Numbered from the stretch's first letter, positions 1-20,507 are shown. The stretch is 64,000 nucleotides of DNA from Engraulis encrasicolus (GCF_034702125.1 NC_085872.1:33736088-33800087), one strand, 5' to 3'. Notes: a model not told the origin generated them from the letters alone. Made by a program: numbers and translations.

Positions 1-57
1 TTCCAGAGGGCAGGAGGCTGAACAGTTTGTGTGCAGGGTGGCTTGTGTCTTTGATGA
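1..57 (-). pseudogene. LINE fragment, distal part of a split reverse-transcriptase ORF
   Basis: Read on the minus strand this piece encodes IKDTSHPAHKLFSLLPSG, the conserved segment that follows the RT domain in L2/CR1-group non-LTR retrotransposons. It continues in frame from the LINE sequence ending at 2508 once the 58-2507 insertion and one copy of the GATGA duplication are removed. The 3' end of the LINE lies left of the window. It is non-functional. Confidence 0.75.
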
Positions 58-641
58 CAGTGTTTCCCATACATTGAGGAAACTATGGCGGCCCGCCATA
101 GTTTAAATTTGGCCGCCATAGTTTACGAAAATGTAAAAAAAAAAAAAAAAAATTTTTTTTTTTAATTTTTTTTTTTTTTTTAACGATATCCGTTTTTGTT
201 AAAAAACGATTTGAATTAGGCCTACGATTTTGAATTTCCTTCGCATTTTCCTCCTGGAGTAAATACATCCTATAGACTCACAGAATGAGGGGAAAGCATT
301 AGGAAGTGACCGTAAGGGTATTACAGTTGATTCATGTGTGCACACGTGTAACATCGGGTGAGTAACAGAACATTTGCGCAACGATGCGTTATGACACGCC
401 GATATGCGAGGATCTTCGTCCAAATCGCTTATCGCATGCATCATCGCTGACTGCGTTTACATCGCGTGCCACGTGTAAGGGAAATGTTAGTAGTTGACAT
501 GTATGGAATTCACTTCAATTTGTGCTGTTTCTTGCTTCAGTTGTGGACAAAACGATTGCCCAAACTCACAATAGAAAGCCTTTGCTGTGCTACTGTCCCA
601 GAGAGCTGAAAAAAAAAAAACCTTCATAGAAGAAGTCACAC

Positions 642-1492
642 TTAAAGGATTTATCCGGAGTTGGAACAAGTTTGCCTGATTTTTGCATGTTTGGGATGAA
701 ATATAGTCACTCTAGAGCAAAATCAAGGCAAAAGGATGCGTTTTGAGAAAGTTTGATAATATCACGTTACCCTCGTTAGCCATATCAGCTATGCAATATT
801 ATGAAAGATGCGGGCATCGTTTTTCGGCGGTTACACACATTTCAAAAACACAACATTTTAAAGTCTTGCACAACTCAAAACAACGTCACACGTACCTCAT
901 AATATGTTGAGGGTATCCACACATAAACCCAAGTGTCCAAAGCCCTTCATGTATTCTTGAAAGGTCTGCAGAATGTGTTTTGTGAAGCTACTACCTTGAG
1001 AATATCTAAATTACGGTCAAGACAACTATTTGACACTTAAGTCCACCAAGTAGATTGCCGAGTGCGTCGCACCATCAGCTGTGGTTACTCGCTATGGAAA
1101 CCCAGTTGTCTTGACCGTAATTTAGATATTCTCAAGGTAGTAGCTTCACAAAACACATTCTGCAGACCTTTCAATAATAGGCCTACATGAAGGGCTTTGG
1201 ACACTTGGGTTTATGTGTGGATACCCTCAACATATTATGAGGTACGTGTGACGTTGTTTTGAGTTGTGCAAGACTTTAAAATGTTGTGTTTTTGAAATGT
1301 GTGTAACCGCCGAAAAACGATGCCCGCATCTTTCATATTGCATAGCTGATATGGCTAACGAGGCTAACGTGATATTATCAAACTTTCCCAAAACACATCC
1401 TTTTGCCTTGATTTTGCTCTAGAGTGACTGTATTTCATCCCAAACATGCAAAAATCAGGCAAACTTGTTCCAACTCCGGATAAATCCTTTAA
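642..1492. mobile_element. T2/Kolobok-like MITE, long palindrome (copy 1)
   Basis: The element is bounded by TTAA (642-645 and 1489-1492) with ends TTAAAGGATTTATCCGG and CCGGATAAATCCTTTAA. The two arms, about 385 nt each (642-1027 and 1107-1492), are nearly identical inverted copies around an ~80-nt centre. TTAA duplications with a TTAAAGG terminus are the signature described for T2/Kolobok MITEs. There is no coding capacity. It is nested within the 58-2507 element. Confidence 0.75.
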
Positions 1493-1514
1493 CAGGGGTG
1501 TTAACCAATCCAAT

Positions 1515-1516
<2 letters not shown>

Positions 1517-1611
<95 letters not shown>
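1517..1611. repeat. (CT)n microsatellite
   Basis: Uninterrupted CT dinucleotide tract just outside the T2-like palindrome. Confidence 0.97.
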
Positions 1612-1613
<2 letters not shown>

Positions 1614-2092
1614 CTATTTACCCATAACAAATGGTGAATTTCTGAGCCCTTTTTAATTTGTAGCCTATACCACTGAAGGCATGATAATGCTTCATCATAT
1701 TTTAGAAATAGGGCCTATGTGCCTTTTATATACCAAATGTTTACCAGCACCCATCATGTAGAATGTGTACGCCTACAGATATGTGTGGGGGAAAAGGCAT
1801 AGCCTACCCTCTAAGACCCTTTTTGTCTATGCGTTAACAATTTCACAGTGCTCTTAAATTCTTATCTCTGCTCCTATTTTGTTTTATTATTGTTTCCCAG
1901 ACCCCTGCATGAGGGACGAATGAAACTGTGTTGTAAACAGAAATTATTCACTGTACTGCATTTTTTGACAATGACAATGTACTACTATTATACAAGTCAT
2001 GGGTAAAATCTTATGTCAATTTTCTTCTTGGAGCAGGCGTCACTCTTAATTATTTAACCTCTGAGGGTGCTGGCCCAAATTTCAAATTCAAT

Positions 2093-2266
2093 GTTTCAAG
2101 AAGGAGGCCGCACCTTGCATAGTAGTGTTTTTATTGCACAGACGCGTTTCGGCGTGTGCCTTCTTCAGTGTGCAACACTTCAGTTGCACACTGAAGAAGG
2201 CACACGCCGAAACGCGTCTGTGCAATAAAAACACTACTATGCAAGGTGCGGCCTCCTTCTTGAAAC
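2093..2266. repeat. 174-bp near-perfect hairpin; inverted duplicate of the GAAG/CGAAACG core
   Basis: Arms 2093-2176 and 2183-2266 are inverted copies separated by only 6 nt. Each arm holds CTGAAGAAG, then CGAAACGCG, then AATAAAAAC, then GGTGCGG and a CCTTCTT end. This is the same order of blocks as in the retroposon-like copies at 9847, 50140, 51005 and 61030. It looks like two head-to-head copies. Confidence 0.85.
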
Positions 2267-2507
2267 ATAAAATCTTATGTAGCCTTATTTCTCAAAATAT
2301 AAATGGCTGAAATATAGGCCCAGGCCTACAGTTTCTCCATGCGCCAATGTCATACTGTAGTCATTGTTTTGCCGTTTTGCATTTACGCCGCAAGAATACA
2401 CCCCCCCCCCAAAAAAAAAGGCCCGTGTGAGAAGGACCCCCCCCCCCCCCGGACAAAATAAACCCCGGCTGCCCCCATAGTTTCCAAAATTTCTGTGGGA
2501 AACACTG

Positions 2508-4705
2508 GATGATCATCAGTGCTTTTCGGGTGAGGCATGCGGTGTAAATGTCCTGCAGGGAGGGGAGTGGTACTCCAATGATCTTCTTCGCTGTGTTCAC
2601 AACACGCTGGAGTGTCTTCCTGTTTTTCTCCGTGCAGCTTCCTCCCCACACTATGATGCAGCTGGACACGACGCTCTCTATGGTTCCTCTGTAGAATGTT
2701 GTCATGATGGAGGGTGTAGCACTTGCCTTCTTTAGTTTGCGCAAGAAGTAGAGATGCTGATGGGCCTTCTTCGCCAGTGATGTAGTGTTGGTGGTCCAAG
2801 AGAGGTCGTCGCTGATGTGCACTCCAAGGAACTTGGTGCTGCTCACTCTCTCCACAGCATCACCGTCGATGGTCAGTGGTGGCAGTTGTTTTTGGACCCT
2901 CTGAAAGTTGACAACAATCTCCTTTGTCTTGTTGACATTCAGCAGGAGGTTGTTGTCTTTGCACCATCTGGCCAGCAGGTCTACTTCTTCTCTGTAGAGG
3001 GTCTCATCGCCCTTAGTGATGAGGCCCACCAGTGTTGTATCATCCGCAAACTTCACTAGATGGTTAGTGCTGTGGGTCGTTGTGCAGTCATGTGTCAGCA
3101 GCGTGAACAGCAGGGGGCTGAGAACACAACCTTGCGAAGCCCCCGTGCTCAGGGTCAGGGTGCTTGAGGTGTTATTCCATACCCGTACTGCTTGTGATCT
3201 CTGCATCAGGAAGTCCAGCAGCCAGTTGCAGAGGGAGGAGCTGAAACCTAGTTTGTCCAGTTTTCTGATGAGTTGTTGTGGTAATATGGTATTGAATGCT
3301 GAACTGAAGTCAATGAACAGCATTCTCACATATGAGTCTTTATTGTCCAAGTGGGTGAGGGCTGGATGGAGGGCAGAGCAGATTGCATCCTCCGTGGATC
3401 GCTTGGCTCGGTATGCGAACTGGTAGGGGTCCAGGGTGGGGGGTTAGGGTGGCTTTGATGTGTGACAGGATAGCCGTTCGAAGCACTTCATGATTATGGC
3501 GTCAGTGCTACAGGACGGTAGTCATTGAAGCATGATGGTGATGATTTCTTCGGCACGGGTATGATGGTAGCAGCTTTGAAAAGTGATGGGATGACTGCTT
3601 GCTCCAGAGAGATGTTAAAGATGTCTGTGAAGACATCCTTCAGCTCTTCTGCACAATCCTTCAACACTCGGCCAGGTATGTTGTCTGGGCCAGCTGCTTT
3701 GCGTGGGTTGATGGTGGCCAGTGTCCTCTTCACACTGGCAGAGGACAGGTACAGGGGTTGATCATGGGGGGGAGGGGGAGTTTTCTGTGGATGAGTGTCA
3801 TTTTGTGCTTCAAAAACGGGCAAAGAAACTGTTCAGGTCATTTAGCAGAGAGGTGTTGTTGTCACAGCTTCGTGGTGCGGGCTTATAGTCCGTGATGGCC
3901 TGTATGCCCTGCCACAGGCTCTGTGCATCTCTGCTGTCTTTGAAGTGTGTTGTTATTTTTTTCTGAGTATTCCTTTTTTGCTTTCCTGATGCCCTGGGAC
4001 AGGTTTGCCCTTGCTGCTTTTAGGCCAGCTACGTCTCCTGCTCTGAAGGCTTTGTCTCTGGCCCTCAGCAGTCTGTGAACGTCTCCTATGAACCATGGCT
4101 TCTGGTTGGCCCTGGTGGTGATGCGTTTTATTTCTGTAACATCGTCAATGCATTTTGTGATGTAGGAGGTCACGGTGTCTGTGTACTCCTCAATGTCAAT
4201 GTGGTTGCTGTGGGTGGCAGCTGTTTTGAACATGTCCCAATCTGTGGTTTCAAAGCAGTCTTGTAGTCGTGACACGGCTCCCTCTGGCCATTTTCTCACC
4301 TCCTTCAGAGCTGGTTTGGTGAGTTTTACCTTTTGTCTGTAGGCTGGCAGTAGCAGAATCGTTAGGTGGTCTGATAGGCCGATGTGGGGGATGGGCTTTG
4401 CCTTGTATGCTCCTTGTTTTGGGGTATAAACAAAGTCCAGGGTGTTTTGTCCTCTTGTTGGAAAGTTAACATGTTGGTGAAATTTTGGAAGTACTGTTTT
4501 GAGATTTCCGTGGTTGAAATCTCCCATGACCACTGTGAAGGCATCTGGGTGTGCATCTTGTTGTTCACTGATTCCCCGATGCAGCTCGTTCAGTGCCTCG
4601 CTTCTGGCGCTGTTGGTGTTGCTAGGGGCGAGGTAAACTGCGACCAGTAGAATGGCGGATATTTCTCTTGGTAAATAGAAGGGTCTGCACTTGATGATCA
4701 TGAAC
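2508..4705 (-). pseudogene. Decayed LINE (L2/CR1-group type), endonuclease and reverse transcriptase
   Basis: On the minus strand, 4680 to about 3880 encodes the C-terminal part of an AP-type endonuclease and the linker (motifs TVVMGDFNHGN and HIGLSDHLTILLLPAY). 3823 to 3494 encodes the start of the RT domain ([23 protein letters not shown]). 3350 to 2513 encodes the rest ([11 protein letters not shown], the catalytic FADD box, [14 protein letters not shown], then the thumb region). A frameshift lies between 3494 and 3350 and another near 3880. The 5' end is missing: homology stops near 4700 against a (CA)n tract. The ORF continues into 1-57 beyond the hAT-like insertion. The clade assignment is from motif style only. 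Confidence 0.85.
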
Positions 4706-4706
4706 T

Positions 4707-4739
4707 CGCACACGCACACACACGCACACACACGCACAC

Positions 4740-4779
<40 letters not shown>

Positions 4780-4795
4780 ACGCACACACACACAC
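4707..4795. repeat. (CA)n / (CACG) microsatellite
   Basis: CA-rich tract with CACG interruptions, followed by AT-rich TATA runs to about 4830. It marks the truncated 5' end of the LINE. Confidence 0.95.
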
Positions 4796-4829
4796 ATATT
4801 TATATATATATATTATATATATATATCCC

Positions 4830-5331
4830 CCCTTCTATATGTATATAGGCCTAATGTGAAATATGTAAATATGTACATTACAATGTATAATTAATATATT
4901 GTGCAATATAATGGCTGCGTTCGTAATGGCGCATACACACTTTGCCATTTCAATGCATTTTTCTAACCAGAATGCATTGTAATTTTGCATTGCGCCATCA
5001 CTTGCGATGTCGGTTGAGTTGCGATCCCTCCCACGAGTCGCACCACTCGCGCTATTAAAGTTCACTTGCAAAAACAGAACACAGAGGCAAAAACAGAACA
5101 CATAGCACATGGATGCTAAACACAGTTTGCAAAGGACGTTTCACAGAGGTTTTGAGTTTTGTATGCTTGTTTCAGTTGGGCTTTATTGGCGTTAAAATAA
5201 TAATAAATTAAAAAAATCTCTGACGGAATTAGCGAGGTCCAGGCCTCGGTGGCCTCAAACGTGGCTACAGCCATGCCCTTGACTTGTCACTACCTAACGA
5301 TGCAACATTTGTTTTGTTCAGCCCTTTAGGA
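4830..5331. other. No gene seen
   Basis: AT-rich start, then unique-looking sequence. I see no exon with splice signals and no SINE or TIR boundary here. Confidence 0.5.
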
Positions 5332-5660
5332 CAGTGGTTTTCAAAGTGGGGGCCAGGGACCCCCGGGGGGGACGTGGGGGGGCTGGGGGGGGAGGCGCGG
5401 AAAGTTGGTAGGAAATAATAAAATTGAATTATTGAAGAAATTGAATAACTAATGTACACCAAAAATAAACCAAAAATGAGCTAAATAATATTCCCATTAG
5501 TTAATAGTTTATAGTGGGGCACTGACTCGCAGGCCTAGACTATGGTTGTGAAAGGGGGTGCACAGGAAAAGTAGTGCGGCACGGCCCATGTGAAGGGGGC
5601 CTTGGCTGGAATCTACCAGGGTATGGGGGGCCTTGGCACGGTTAAGTTTGGGAACCCCTG
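5332..5660. mobile_element. hAT-like MITE
   Basis: It starts CAGTGGTTTTCAAAGTGGGG and ends with AAGTTTGGGAACCCCTG. The 8-bp sequence CTTTAGGA is repeated exactly at both flanks (5324-5331 and 5661-5668). This is a textbook hAT target-site duplication. It is 329 bp with no transposase. Confidence 0.85.
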
Positions 5661-5668
5661 CTTTAGGA

Positions 5669-6934
5669 TAGACTTTCCTCAGCGTCCCAGAAAACAAAGA
5701 AACTACAACCAAAGCCGCGTATCCCTCAGAATTCAGAACCCCAAAAGTTTTCCTCCATTGTTTACACCCAATTTTTGGTCCTTGAGATACAATTATGAAA
5801 ACATCTCACACCCATCTATCAAAACCAATTCCACTGAACTACAAGCACAAGTCCTTCTTTCCACATTAGCACTTCAGTTCTTTTTTTCCACATTTTTTAA
5901 GTCTTTCAGACATCAGTGACAGGACAGTTTAAGAGAGAGATCATTCAAAGTATTTGTAGTATATTATCATAATCAGTCATTATTCAATGTGCTTGGGGGA
6001 AATCAGGCCTAGTTATATTTCTTTCTGATGGGGCCTATTATTCTTGCATCACCAATAAGCTTGATGATGATCATTGCTTTGTGTATTGTTAGAAGTTGTA
6101 AAAAGTGACGTGATCTATGGGAGCCCATTTTAGCAAATTCATATTCCTGCGAGTAAAATCACACCACATAGTTGAGAATTGCTTAAAGATAAGAATTACG
6201 TAGGCCTACGGATATGTGCGCTTGAAATGTATTCAGAGTGTTTGCACTGGAGTCCTATTCAGGTGTAACACTAAATTGATCTTACAGAGGGCCGTGGAGG
6301 GGTGGCAAAACCATTTTTTAGATCCTATCATTTAGCAAGGTATTTTTTTTATCAAGCAGGTTATCTAGTGTTTTCTTTCTTGTTTGAGATCTGTCACTCA
6401 ATGAACGTTCACCCCAGTGATAACGAGCTTTGTTTTGCCTTCCCTTTGTATAGGCCTACACTCCTCACATTTAATCAAATACAACAATGGTATTTTAAAT
6501 GAGTTGGCCTGACCGTGCCTTCCTCCGAAGTAAACCAGCCTATTGGCTCCCTCTGGTGGCCGTTAGGCCTACTCTCATTTTAGGTGCTCTCCCATTAGTA
6601 GGCCCGGGGACCACAAGAGTTATTTTATTGGGTGTATTGTAGCAAAGTTCTTGGACTTTGACACATAGCCTGACGCGGCATTCTGCCTGAAGGGAGACTG
6701 TAGGTCAATCAGACATACCACGAGGACAGCATTTCAAAAGAGAACACCCTAAGAACATCGCAAGTAGCCTAATAGGCCAAGTGACAGAAATATATAGGCT
6801 ATCTGCTACTTTTACCTGCTTCGGACGGAGGCTACCCCACGTTCCTGTTTTATTAGCGTTTGCTGCGCAAGGACACGAGTGAACAGAGGGGAAACTTTAA
6901 AATTCAGAATCAATTTGCGTGAAATCACAGCAAA
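5669..6934. other. Upstream region of the TM6SF2-like gene
   Basis: No coding exon found. The sequence just before the first ATG (about 6800-6934) is the likely 5' UTR and proximal promoter. An in-frame TGA at 6920-6922 closes the reading frame upstream of the ATG at 6935. I see no convincing TATA box. Confidence 0.45.
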
Positions 6935-12912
<5,978 letters not shown>

Positions 12913-13059
12913 CCATCACCAGCTTGCAAGACTAGACACGTGGGCAAGCAAACATTGGCTGAAAGAAAATCTGTGAAGAAGTATTCATGAGAGTATGTGG
13001 ACAAGTGCTTGTGCACATGCATGTGTGTTAATGTGTGGAAGATTTTTTTTTCTTAAGTA

Positions 13060-13225
13060 TTTTTTTGGGGGACTTTTCGCCTTTATTCTTGACAGGATAG
13101 TCAGGAAATGAGTGGGGAGAGGAAGACAGGGAGGGATCGGCAAATGACCCTGGCCGGATTTGAACCTTGGTCGCTGGCGTAGTAACCCAGTGTCCTACCG
13201 TTAGACCACGGCAGGGCCATGTGTG
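13060..13225 (-). mobile_element. tRNA-derived SINE in the TM6SF2 3' UTR
   Basis: On the minus strand it reads GCCGTGGTCTAACGGTAGG (box A-like) and GGTTCAAATCC (box B), followed by a tail near TCATTTCCTGACTATCCTG. It is inserted antisense to TM6SF2. Confidence 0.82.
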
Positions 13226-13874
13226 GAAGATTTTTTTAAATGTGTACCGTACGTGTATGCGGCCCTGCTTTTGTGGGGTTTCTGGCCTCGTGCCCTAACT
13301 CCTCTTCCAGCTCCAGATCCATACTGATCCCTTCAGCAGTTAGTTGAGATGTTGGCTTCCTGCTTGACGTTTTACATCAGAACACTAAGTTGACCTCTTC
13401 CTAAAGGAAATGTCATGCAACGTGTACTTATGGACCCCGCATCCACCGCTCCTTCACCGGCAGTGATTTATCTCACTCTAAGCTTGACTCATTCAAGCAA
13501 AAAGGCAGCAGCTCCTATCTGTTTGGACTCTCACCTCTTCTCCCTCAGCCTTGAGTAATCATCTGGAATCTCTTTTTCTGTGGCACGCACGTCCCACTGT
13601 GACAACAAGGTGCCGTTTGCGTCGCTACAGTGGTCCCTGCTCTGAGTCCTGGATCACTCTGTATCAGTGAAGATAACAACGGCAGATAAAGCGAGAGGAT
13701 ATTTCTCAAGAGTGGCTGTTGAGAACAGCACGAGCCCAGACGCAGTTCTCACCTATAGGCTGAAAGAACCATTCCAATGCTGTACTGCGGAGATCACTGG
13801 ATGGGTTTTGCTTTTCACGTTTCCTTGGGAGTTTTTGTTGTCATTGTCATTTATTGTTCTTTTTTATTTTGAAC

Positions 13875-13880
13875 AATAAA
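13875..13880 (+). terminator. tm6sf2: Poly(A) signal AATAAA, TM6SF2-like gene
   Basis: AATAAA followed within 30 nt by TG/T-rich sequence. It is the first strong signal downstream of the stop codon. Confidence 0.6.
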
Positions 13881-13899
13881 ATGTGATTGTGTTTTCATA

Positions 13900-15684
<1,785 letters not shown>

Positions 15685-16454
15685 CGAGGGCGCATGTGTT
15701 CGCGCGTGCATGCGTGTGTTTGAGCAAGTGGATCAGAGGGATGAGCTCAGTCCCCCGTTTCTAATGAGAGTGGGTGGTAGCTGTGGGAACGGCGTCTCTG
15801 ATCTCGACAGCCCCGGGCCACTGGATTTGTGACTTCGCTCATTAGCAGCCGAAAATAAAAAAGGTGGTGGTTGGCGGAAAACAAAGCAGGAGACTGTGGG
15901 GAAGCTCCTTTCATCAGCATGGCATTCCACCACGCTCCAACCTTACAGCAGTTTTGGCAAATAGCCATGCGTTACAACCAGCCGTATACGCTTGATGTGT
16001 CTAAGAATTCAGGCACGGATATGAAAGGCGGCTGTGAAATCCAACCTTGAGGATGCATTGTAAGTTGAAACAATGCAATTTGCTGTGTAAATCTTTTTTC
16101 GTGATGATCATAACCGAACACCCTTCCCAATCTGTCAGAAATGCCAGGGATTGAGATGTGTTGTCTGCAATGGGATTATCCTATGCAGCGTAACTGAAGA
16201 ATATGTCATGTGGAATAACACTTCATGCCATAGGCTACATGCTGCTGAGCATGTTTTGTTTCAGGTTCATGACAGAGAGAATGTGTCTAAATACAACTCT
16301 AGGTCCATTCTGTTCAAATATATCAGGTATGATGTGTAAGTGACCTTTTTCAACTGAGAATGAGGTCAGTATCCAGTGGGCCTGTAAGACAAAGGTCTGA
16401 AGCCAAGTGGAGTAGTTTCACTGCTGTTTAAACAGACTCTTCCTTGCAGACATG
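15685..16454. other. Intergenic, no gene seen
   Basis: No exon or element boundary recognised. Confidence 0.5.
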
Positions 16455-16656
16455 GGGCCTATACTACAAAGCTGGTTCAATAGAGAAGTCTGGAGTCCTC
16501 ATTTTCCTAACGAAATAAGTTAAGAGGTAAATCATCTAATCTATTCTAATAGAAGACCCTGGAGTCCTCATTTTCTTAAGAAAAGCACTTGTATTAGATG
16601 ATTTACCTCTTACCTTATCCTTAACTTATCCTGAACCAGCTTTGTAGTATAGGCCC
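16455..16656. mobile_element. Palindromic MITE with GGGCCTATAC ends (copy 1)
   Basis: Starts GGGCCTATACTACAAAGC and ends with its inverse, with ATG on both flanks (16452-16454 and 16657-16659). The interior carries the inverted words GAGGTAAATCATCTAAT. A related copy is at 20355. Confidence 0.78.
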
Positions 16657-17078
16657 ATGATATCAGACCAGATTGGTTACCAAAGTCAAGTTATCAGTTA
16701 ATTATTCAGTATGACTGTATTGTAGTTTTCTGTTAGAAAAGGTAGAAAAGCTTTCCTCTCTCTCTGCAGGCATGAAGTAGAATTGTCTGACTTTTACCCT
16801 GCCAGAGGTTTCAGTTGCATGCATATTTAGTTTACCCTGCTGTACTACCTCTGGAAATAATAATGCCCACTGACAAAGTAGAGTGAGCTTTGTGAATGAC
16901 AGACAACAAATGTTTTAATAGTATAAAGCCACCCTAAAGCTCTGGCTCCAATAGGACATTCTAAATGAGAAATGGAGGGGGACAGTAGAGAATAAAGATG
17001 AGAATATCTTGGCCACCTAAGATATGATAGACTATGTTTTTATGTGAAAATCATGAATCATATTTACTTACCTTTCCA

Positions 17079-17213
17079 CACACACGCACGCACGCACACA
17101 TGTACGCACACACAAGCATGCATGTGCGCGTACCGCACACACAGTCACACTCACGCACACGCACACGCACACGCGCACGCACACGCGCATGCGCGCACAC
17201 ACACACACACACA
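17079..17213. repeat. Degenerate (CA)/(CG) microsatellite
   Basis: CA repeats mixed with CACG and GCGC units. Confidence 0.93.
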
Positions 17214-17991
17214 TACACATTGCTTCTTGGAGTGTGTGATGCTATGGACAACATTTTTGGGAGCACAAGAAGAGCTTTTTTCCAAAACGCTATATCCACC
17301 ATTTTTTACTTTTTGCATTTTAATATTGGAATTGACTGATAAGTAGTCCTATCATCTATGTGTGAATTCTTGCCATTCAAATGTTTTGAGAACATGCTTT
17401 TTAAACCTCTATAAAATGCATTTTTAATGCAATTCAATGGAATGCCCAATACAGAAATGTCAATTTCCCAACATTCTATAAAATGACTATATCTCATTTT
17501 GGAAAAGAGCTCTTCAATCAGGAAAACAATGGGGGAGGTGACTTGAGTAATGATAAATCCAGAACCATCAAGAGCAAAAAGCCTTTCAATTCGCCATCAG
17601 TTCTTCGCCCTAGGTTGTCACGGTAAGGAACAAATAGGTGTGCAACTACAAAGACTATTCAAGGAGGCAGAGAATGACAGAGCAAGAAAAAGTGGGGAAA
17701 AAAACAAGGCAGGAATTTAGTAAGTACAGTAAGACAGTGAATAAGTATTGGGGCATCTGAAGTAGATAAGTGCTACTGTGGAACACAGCTCAATGCAAAG
17801 GAGAATGTAGATAATTCCTATCAGTTGAAAACAGCTCCAAGGGGTATGGAAATGCATCTAAATCATATACTCTCAACATTGAAAAATTCCCTCTTGTAAT
17901 CTGTGTCAGTGATCTGTGCACAGGGTGTGTATTCATCCACCAAAGGGAGAGAGAGGTCGGCAGGCTGTCCGGAAACATCATCTATCTTATC

Positions 17992-18105
<114 letters not shown>

Positions 18106-18802
18106 ATAGCTGCAGGCTTACTACCCCTTGTTGTGCCTTATGCAGGGACGACCTTACATGGTACACTCCTTCAAATTCATTGCATTCATGCAATAATGTC
18201 ATATCCCACGATAGGCCAGTACATGATGTCACACTGGTTGTTTGTAGTAGTTTTCAACTATTTCACAACCAAATAGTTGGCATTTCACATAACATCTTGC
18301 ACGGACCAATCTTGTTTTTCAGTTACACAATACGTAACTGTTAATTCTCAAATAGAAAATGGTACGACTAAACTGTTGTGTGATGAAACAAATACGATAA
18401 ATCATTCTTTTTAAACATAATGAATCAAGCATTGATGAGGTAAATATCTTATAAAATCTCATTACTCAGAGACAGTACTGATCCAATCAGCTTTATTGTT
18501 TGTTTTTTCCCCCCGCTTAATAAAGAATGTAACACAGCAACAAGAAGAATAGAGAATAGGAAAAATACCAAAAAAGATGAAAACCCCCAGAGACTACATT
18601 CATCGCTCTCCTCCGTCCCACAAAGCAGAGCTCTCTTCAGCACTAGAGGAGAGCTTGTTGTGGTGTGGAGAAGACAGAGTAGAATAACAAACATTATAAA
18701 GGAACAAAGGCATCACAGATGAAGCATTATTCTTCCTATACACTGCCACCAGTCAAAGTCACCAGATCAGCTGTGTCTCTTCCTGTGTAGCACCCACTAT
18801 AG

Positions 18803-18926
18803 GCTCATTTCCACTGCCGGTTTTCTGGTAGGCTGTGTCATGCCCAATCCAAAAGCAAAAAGTGGCGGCCGACTTGCGTTGTGTCGAGCTGTAGGCCTAC
18901 CAGAAAACCGGTAGTGGAAAAGAGCT
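18803..18926. mobile_element. Small palindromic MITE
   Basis: Arms near 18803-18833 and 18894-18926 are inverted copies sharing CCGGTTTTCTGGTAGGC. The centre is about 60 nt. No target duplication was settled. Confidence 0.6.
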
Positions 18927-19034
18927 TGACACTGTGGTGCCTGGCGATGGTGTGTATTCTGTGAGTATCTGTGTAGAATATTACTTTGTATGTGAGTATG
19001 GTTAGGTGGTCTGTACCAGTGGAGAATGGGAATT

Positions 19035-19040
19035 TTTATT
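19035..19040 (-). terminator. ncan: Candidate NCAN poly(A) signal
   Basis: TTTATT on + (AATAAA on -), about 1.8 kb beyond the NCAN stop. A second candidate is 18492-18497. Neither can be chosen from sequence alone. Confidence 0.3.
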
Positions 19041-19396
19041 GTTTCTGTTAGATGTGGCGTTGGTCAAGGAGGCAAGGTGGCAGAGAACTAAATGAACACA
19101 ATCTAGGGTACCTAATCGTGAATACAACCATAACAAAGAACAGCAAATATCACAGTATTTACAGAGAAGAAATTCACTCCTGGTTAATGTTGTTCTTTAT
19201 CCCAAGCCTATACAGTAGAATAACTGAATTAAACTAACAGAATAAAAACAAAGATGCAAATCGCAAGAAGTTAAAAAGAGGATGGATTTGTCACAAGTAG
19301 TTTTATCAGATCATCACCTTTAGACTAGACAGAAAAGTCTGACATTTAGAACAGGACATGTGAAAAAGCTGATCAATGAGCTGAAGATTTGCACCT

Positions 19397-19603
<207 letters not shown>

Positions 19604-20354
19604 CACACATATGTCAGGGACTGCATGGAATTATTATTTTCACATAAAGTCAAAAAGTGAGTGCTCAACAACCGTACCAAAAACCAAACAAGTACCTGCT
19701 GATAAAGTTCAACAGAGACCATTATATCATTATCTCATACACATGACACACATCTTCTGAGCCCTCTACAAAAACATAGTCAGCAGGTCAGGAATTCAAA
19801 GCATACTGCCGATTTAACAGTGTTTCAAAACACAATTTCTCAATGTTTGGTCAATTCATTGTATCCTCTAGAAAAAAAAACGTTGACTTACTTGAAGTAA
19901 ACTTGACTTACTTTCTTTGAGTGATGACATACTAAATGTGGACTGTGGCTCTGTCTTAACTAATACAACAAAGACACTCACAGCCAACAATAATTCAGTG
20001 CTTCAGGGATCCTTTTGCCGTCCAATTGAAAAAAAAAAAATGAACCAGTCGTGTCATTACCAAGCTTGCAAAATCTGCCGTAATAACCAAGAGGGCAAGT
20101 TATTTCATGCCTTTTGGAGATGTTGAGTCCCTTTGGAGAGAGGAGTTAAATTATGTCATTGTATCACACTACAGAGGACATTTATCTATAATGGAAACAA
20201 AATGTTATGATGCCACTAAAATAGAGTACAGAGCTTCATCCGCAGGCAGCCAGTGGCAATGCCGTTTAGTAGACGGGGCATGATGTTACCACTAGGATCT
20301 TGCCTGAGGGGTTTCCACAGGAACTGAACTACGATGGGCGTTCACAAACATGAG

Positions 20355-20507
20355 AGGCCTATACAACAAAGCTGGTTCAGGAGTAAACCAGGTTAAGTGA
20401 AGAGGTAAATCATCTAATACGTAGAAGAGCCTGGAGTCCTCATTTTCTTAAGAACTGAACTCAACTTAACCTGGTTTAATTCTGAACCAGCTTTGCAGTA
20501 TAGGCCC
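20355..20507. mobile_element. Palindromic MITE with AGGCCTATAC end (copy 2)
   Basis: Same family as 16455-16656: shared ends, GAGGTAAATCATCTAAT and CCTGGAGTCCTCATTTTC. It is flanked by GAG on both sides (20352-20354 and 20508-20510). Confidence 0.78.

Larger units (their letters stand above)
58..2507. mobile_element. hAT-like DNA element (composite, non-autonomous) inserted in a LINE
   Basis: The element starts CAGTGTTTCCCA (58-69) and ends TGGGAAACACTG (2496-2507), a perfect 12-bp terminal inverted repeat. GATGA flanks it directly on both sides (53-57 and 2508-2512). Removing the element and one GATGA restores the LINE reading frame, so both boundaries are well supported. No transposase ORF is seen. 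Inside are homopolymer runs (136-181), a T2/Kolobok-type palindrome (642-1492), a (CT)n tract (1517-1611), a long hairpin (2093-2266) and C/A-rich runs (2401-2450). The TIR is hAT-like but a 5-bp duplication is shorter than the usual 8 bp, so the superfamily is provisional. Confidence 0.75.
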
